Positions 62,014 through 64,000 of a stretch of 64,000 nucleotides of DNA are shown here, piece by piece. Both the position numbers and the translations under genes were made by a program. Each line of letters begins with the position of its first letter. Positions within the stretch are counted from its first letter, which is position 1. The notes under the pieces were generated by a model that saw only the letters and a program-made list of their open reading frames with translations, ran no database searches and was not told the origin of the DNA. Origin of the DNA: Paraburkholderia sp. (GTDB lineage: Bacteria > Pseudomonadota > Gammaproteobacteria > Burkholderiales > Burkholderiaceae). Where the stretch lies: the NCBI RefSeq assembly GCF_004298475.1, contig NZ_SCRP01000009.1:1-64000 (forward strand). Reading direction: 5' to 3'.

Positions 62014-63537
62014 TCAGATCTCCTTGATCGGGATCTGGCGACGCCCGGTCTTCGGTGCGAAGAGACTGGCTTCGGTGCGCCCGTCCGAGCAGCCGTTACC
62101 GAACGTGAAGCCGCACGACGAACGCAGATCGAAGGCATCTTCCGCATATTCCCGGTGCGTCGACGGAATCACGAAGCGGTCCTCGTAATTGGCAATCGCG
62201 AGATAGCGGTACATGTCCTCGACCTGCGCGAGCGACAACCCGGCCTGATCGAGCACCTGCGGCGCGTCCACGCGGTCGACCTGGCGCGCGCGCATGAATG
62301 CGCGCATGGCCAGCAGCCGCTCCAGCGCGACCTGTACGGGCTTTTCGTCGCCAGCGGTCAGCAGGTTCGCGAGATAGCGCAGCGGAATGCGCAGCGAGTG
62401 GACATCGGGCAGCCAGCCGTTCATGCCGAGTTCGCCGCTGTTGGCCGCCGCATTGATCGGCGAGAGCGGCGGCACGTACCAGACCATCGGCAGCGTGCGG
62501 TACTCGGGATGCAGCGGGAACGCGATCTTCCAGTCGATCGCCATCTTGTAGACCGGCGAGCGCCGCGCGCCTTCGAGCCACGCCAGCGGAACGCCGTCGC
62601 GCGTGGCCTGTTCGATCACGGCGGGATCGAACGGATCGAGGAACACGTCGAGTTGCGCCTGGTAGAGATCGGTTTCTTTCTCGACGCTCGCCGCTTCGCG
62701 AATGCGGTCGGCGTCGTAGAGCAGCACGCCGAGGTAGCGGATCCGCCCCACACAGGTTTCGGAGCAGACCGTGGGCTGACCCACCTCGATACGCGGATAG
62801 CAGAAGATGCACTTCTCGGCCTTGCCGCTTTTCCAGTTGAAATAGATCTTCTTGTACGGGCAGCCGGAGACGCACATGCGCCAGCCGCGGCACTTGTCCT
62901 GGTCGATGAGCACGATGCCGTCTTCCTCGCGCTTGTAGATCGAGCCGGACGGGCAGGAAGCGACGCACGCGGGATTGAGGCAGTGCTCGCACAGCCGCGG
63001 CAGATACATCATGAACGTGTTTTCGAACTGGCCGTAGATCTCTTTTTGCACGTTCTCGAAGTTATAGTCCTTCGAGCGTTTCTCGAACTCGCCGCCGAGA
63101 ATTTCTTCCCAGTTCGGCCCCCACTCGATCTTCTCCATGCGCTCGCCGCTCACGAGCGAGCGCGGCCGTGCGACCGGCATCGCATTCGTGTGGCCTGCTT
63201 CCTGCAGATGGGCATAGTCGAAGGTGAACGGCTCGTAGTAGTCGTCGATTTCGGGCAGATGCGGATTGGCAAAAATCTTTGCGAGCAGCCGCCACTTGCT
63301 GCCTTGACGCGGCTCGATATCGCCGCCCGGTTTGCGCACCCAGCCGCCGTGCCAGCGGTTCTGGTTTTCCCAATCCTTGGGATAGCCGATGCCGGGCTTC
63401 GTTTCGACGTTGTTGAACCACGCGTATTCCATGCCCTCGCGGCTCGTCCAGACGTTCTTGCAGGTCACGGAGCACGTGTGGCAGCCGATGCACTTGTCGA
63501 GGTTCAGCACCATTGCAATCTGTGCACGGACTTTCAT
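62014..63537 (-). CDS. narH: Nitrate reductase beta subunit NarH, second copy, 507 aa
   Basis: All Fe-S motifs are kept: KCIGCHTCSVTCKNVW at residue 15, LCEHCLNPACVASCPSG, KCRGWRMCVSGCPYKK with the tryptophan, and the KCIFCYPRIEVGQPTVCSETC block. ATG 63537 overlaps the narG stop (ATGA). It is ten residues shorter at the C-terminus than the first copy, ending RRQIPIKEI. Amino-acid identity with the first copy is high by eye over the cluster regions. Confidence 0.95.
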   Translation of the reverse strand: MKVRAQIAMVLNLDKCIGCHTCSVTCKNVWTSREGMEYAWFNNVETKPGIGYPKDWENQNRWHGGWVRKPGGDIEPRQGSKWRLLAKIFANPHLPEIDDYYEPFTFDYAHLQEAGHTNAMPVARPRSLVSGERMEKIEWGPNWEEILGGEFEKRSKDYNFENVQKEIYGQFENTFMMYLPRLCEHCLNPACVASCPSGSIYKREEDGIVLIDQDKCRGWRMCVSGCPYKKIYFNWKSGKAEKCIFCYPRIEVGQPTVCSETCVGRIRYLGVLLYDADRIREAASVEKETDLYQAQLDVFLDPFDPAVIEQATRDGVPLAWLEGARRSPVYKMAIDWKIAFPLHPEYRTLPMVWYVPPLSPINAAANSGELGMNGWLPDVHSLRIPLRYLANLLTAGDEKPVQVALERLLAMRAFMRARQVDRVDAPQVLDQAGLSLAQVEDMYRYLAIANYEDRFVIPSTHREYAEDAFDLRSSCGFTFGNGCSDGRTEASLFAPKTGRRQIPIKEI

Positions 63538-64000
63538 GAGGTCTCTCCCTGGCGAAGTGCTTGCGGCATGGCGCCGACCGGCGTTTCCTCGTCGAGCCAG
63601 TCGACGCGCTTCATCTTGCGCACGATGAGGAATTCGTCGCGATTCGAGCCGACTGTGCCGTAGTAATTGAAACCGTACGAGAGCTGTGCGTAACCGCCGA
63701 TCATGTGCGTCGGCTTGATTGCGACGCGCGTAACCGAGTTGTGAATGCCGCCGCGTGTGCCGGTAATTTCCGAGCCCGGCGTGTTCACGATTTTTTCCTG
63801 GGCGTGGTACATCAGCACCATGCCGCGCGGAATGCGCTGGCTCACCACGGCGCGCGCGCATAGCGCGCCGTTCGCGTTGTAGCACTCGATCCAGTCGTTA
63901 TCCGCCACGCCGATTTGCGCGGCGTCCTGCTCCGAAATCCAGACGATCGGCCCGCCGCGCGAGAGCGTGAGCATCAGCAGATTGTCCGTATACGTGCTGT
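63534..64000 (-). CDS. narG: Nitrate reductase alpha subunit NarG, second copy, C-terminal part only
   Basis: About 155 C-terminal codons are in the window; the gene continues past position 64000. The visible sequence (STYTDNLLMLTLSRGG, then WIECYNANGALCARAVVSQRIPRG, MIGGYAQLSYGFNYYGTVGSN) aligns to the first copy throughout the molybdopterin-binding C-terminal domain. It is followed by narH, narJ, narI, the isomerase and narK, so this is a complete minus-strand operon oriented toward the first one. Confidence 0.95.
   Translation of the reverse strand, partial: STYTDNLLMLTLSRGGPIVWISEQDAAQIGVADNDWIECYNANGALCARAVVSQRIPRGMVLMYHAQEKIVNTPGSEITGTRGGIHNSVTRVAIKPTHMIGGYAQLSYGFNYYGTVGSNRDEFLIVRKMKRVDWLDEETPVGAMPQALRQGETS

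Overview
The window is about 64 kb of GC-rich chromosomal DNA whose proteins look most like those of Burkholderiales (Burkholderia, Paraburkholderia or Caballeronia type). The basis is family recognition: tandem narK1-narK2-narGHJI, a DUF3079-UbiM pair, the porin and NodT/MdtABC types, and strong third-position GC that creates very long antisense reading frames. No rRNA, tRNA, CRISPR array or phage module was seen.

Layout. Positions 1-3455 are a degraded mobile-element zone of lower GC: the end of an IS21-like element cut into an IS1182-type transposase gene, three orphan or small genes, and the 3' stump of a second IS1182-type transposase that abuts a CBS-BON gene. A complete CUT1 sugar ABC transporter operon (4612-8951, minus strand) lies between that intact CBS-BON gene and a decayed paralogue (9214-9631). 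Next come two secreted Ala/Pro-rich proteins of unknown function, the ubiU-ubiV-ubiT operon for oxygen-independent ubiquinone synthesis (12079-14563), thiM, an iclR gene broken by an in-frame amber codon, a thioesterase, and a branched-chain-type (HAAT) ABC transporter operon (17827-22372).

The middle (22810-42767) is mostly housekeeping and accessory functions: free-methionine sulfoxide reductase, a tartrate/malate-type dehydrogenase, a YceH homologue, an OsmC-like protein, a chemoreceptor, a dienelactone hydrolase, a PACE efflux pump, a porin, a four-gene RND efflux operon (MdtABC plus NodT) and the nitric-oxide-linked membrane protein NnrS.

The right third (43399-64000) is a nitrate-respiration island: narK1, narK2, narGHJI, mobB, narX, narL on the plus strand; then a DUF3079 protein and the FAD monooxygenase UbiM; then on the minus strand a second narGHJI set (narG runs off the window) followed by a parvulin-type isomerase gene and a third narK. 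A perfect FNR/Anr box (56499-56512) lies between narL and the DUF3079 gene. Together with NnrS and UbiTUV, the window encodes nitrate uptake, the membrane reductase, its molybdenum cofactor supply, nitrate sensing, nitrosative-stress handling, and both an oxygen-dependent and an oxygen-independent route for ring hydroxylation of the quinone that feeds NarI.

Three genes carry in-frame TAG codons inside otherwise conserved coding sequence (narK1 leader, iclR, CBS-BON paralogue). In iclR and the CBS-BON paralogue the TAG falls where glutamine (CAG) is expected. Nonsense decay is the simplest reading, but the coincidence should be checked.
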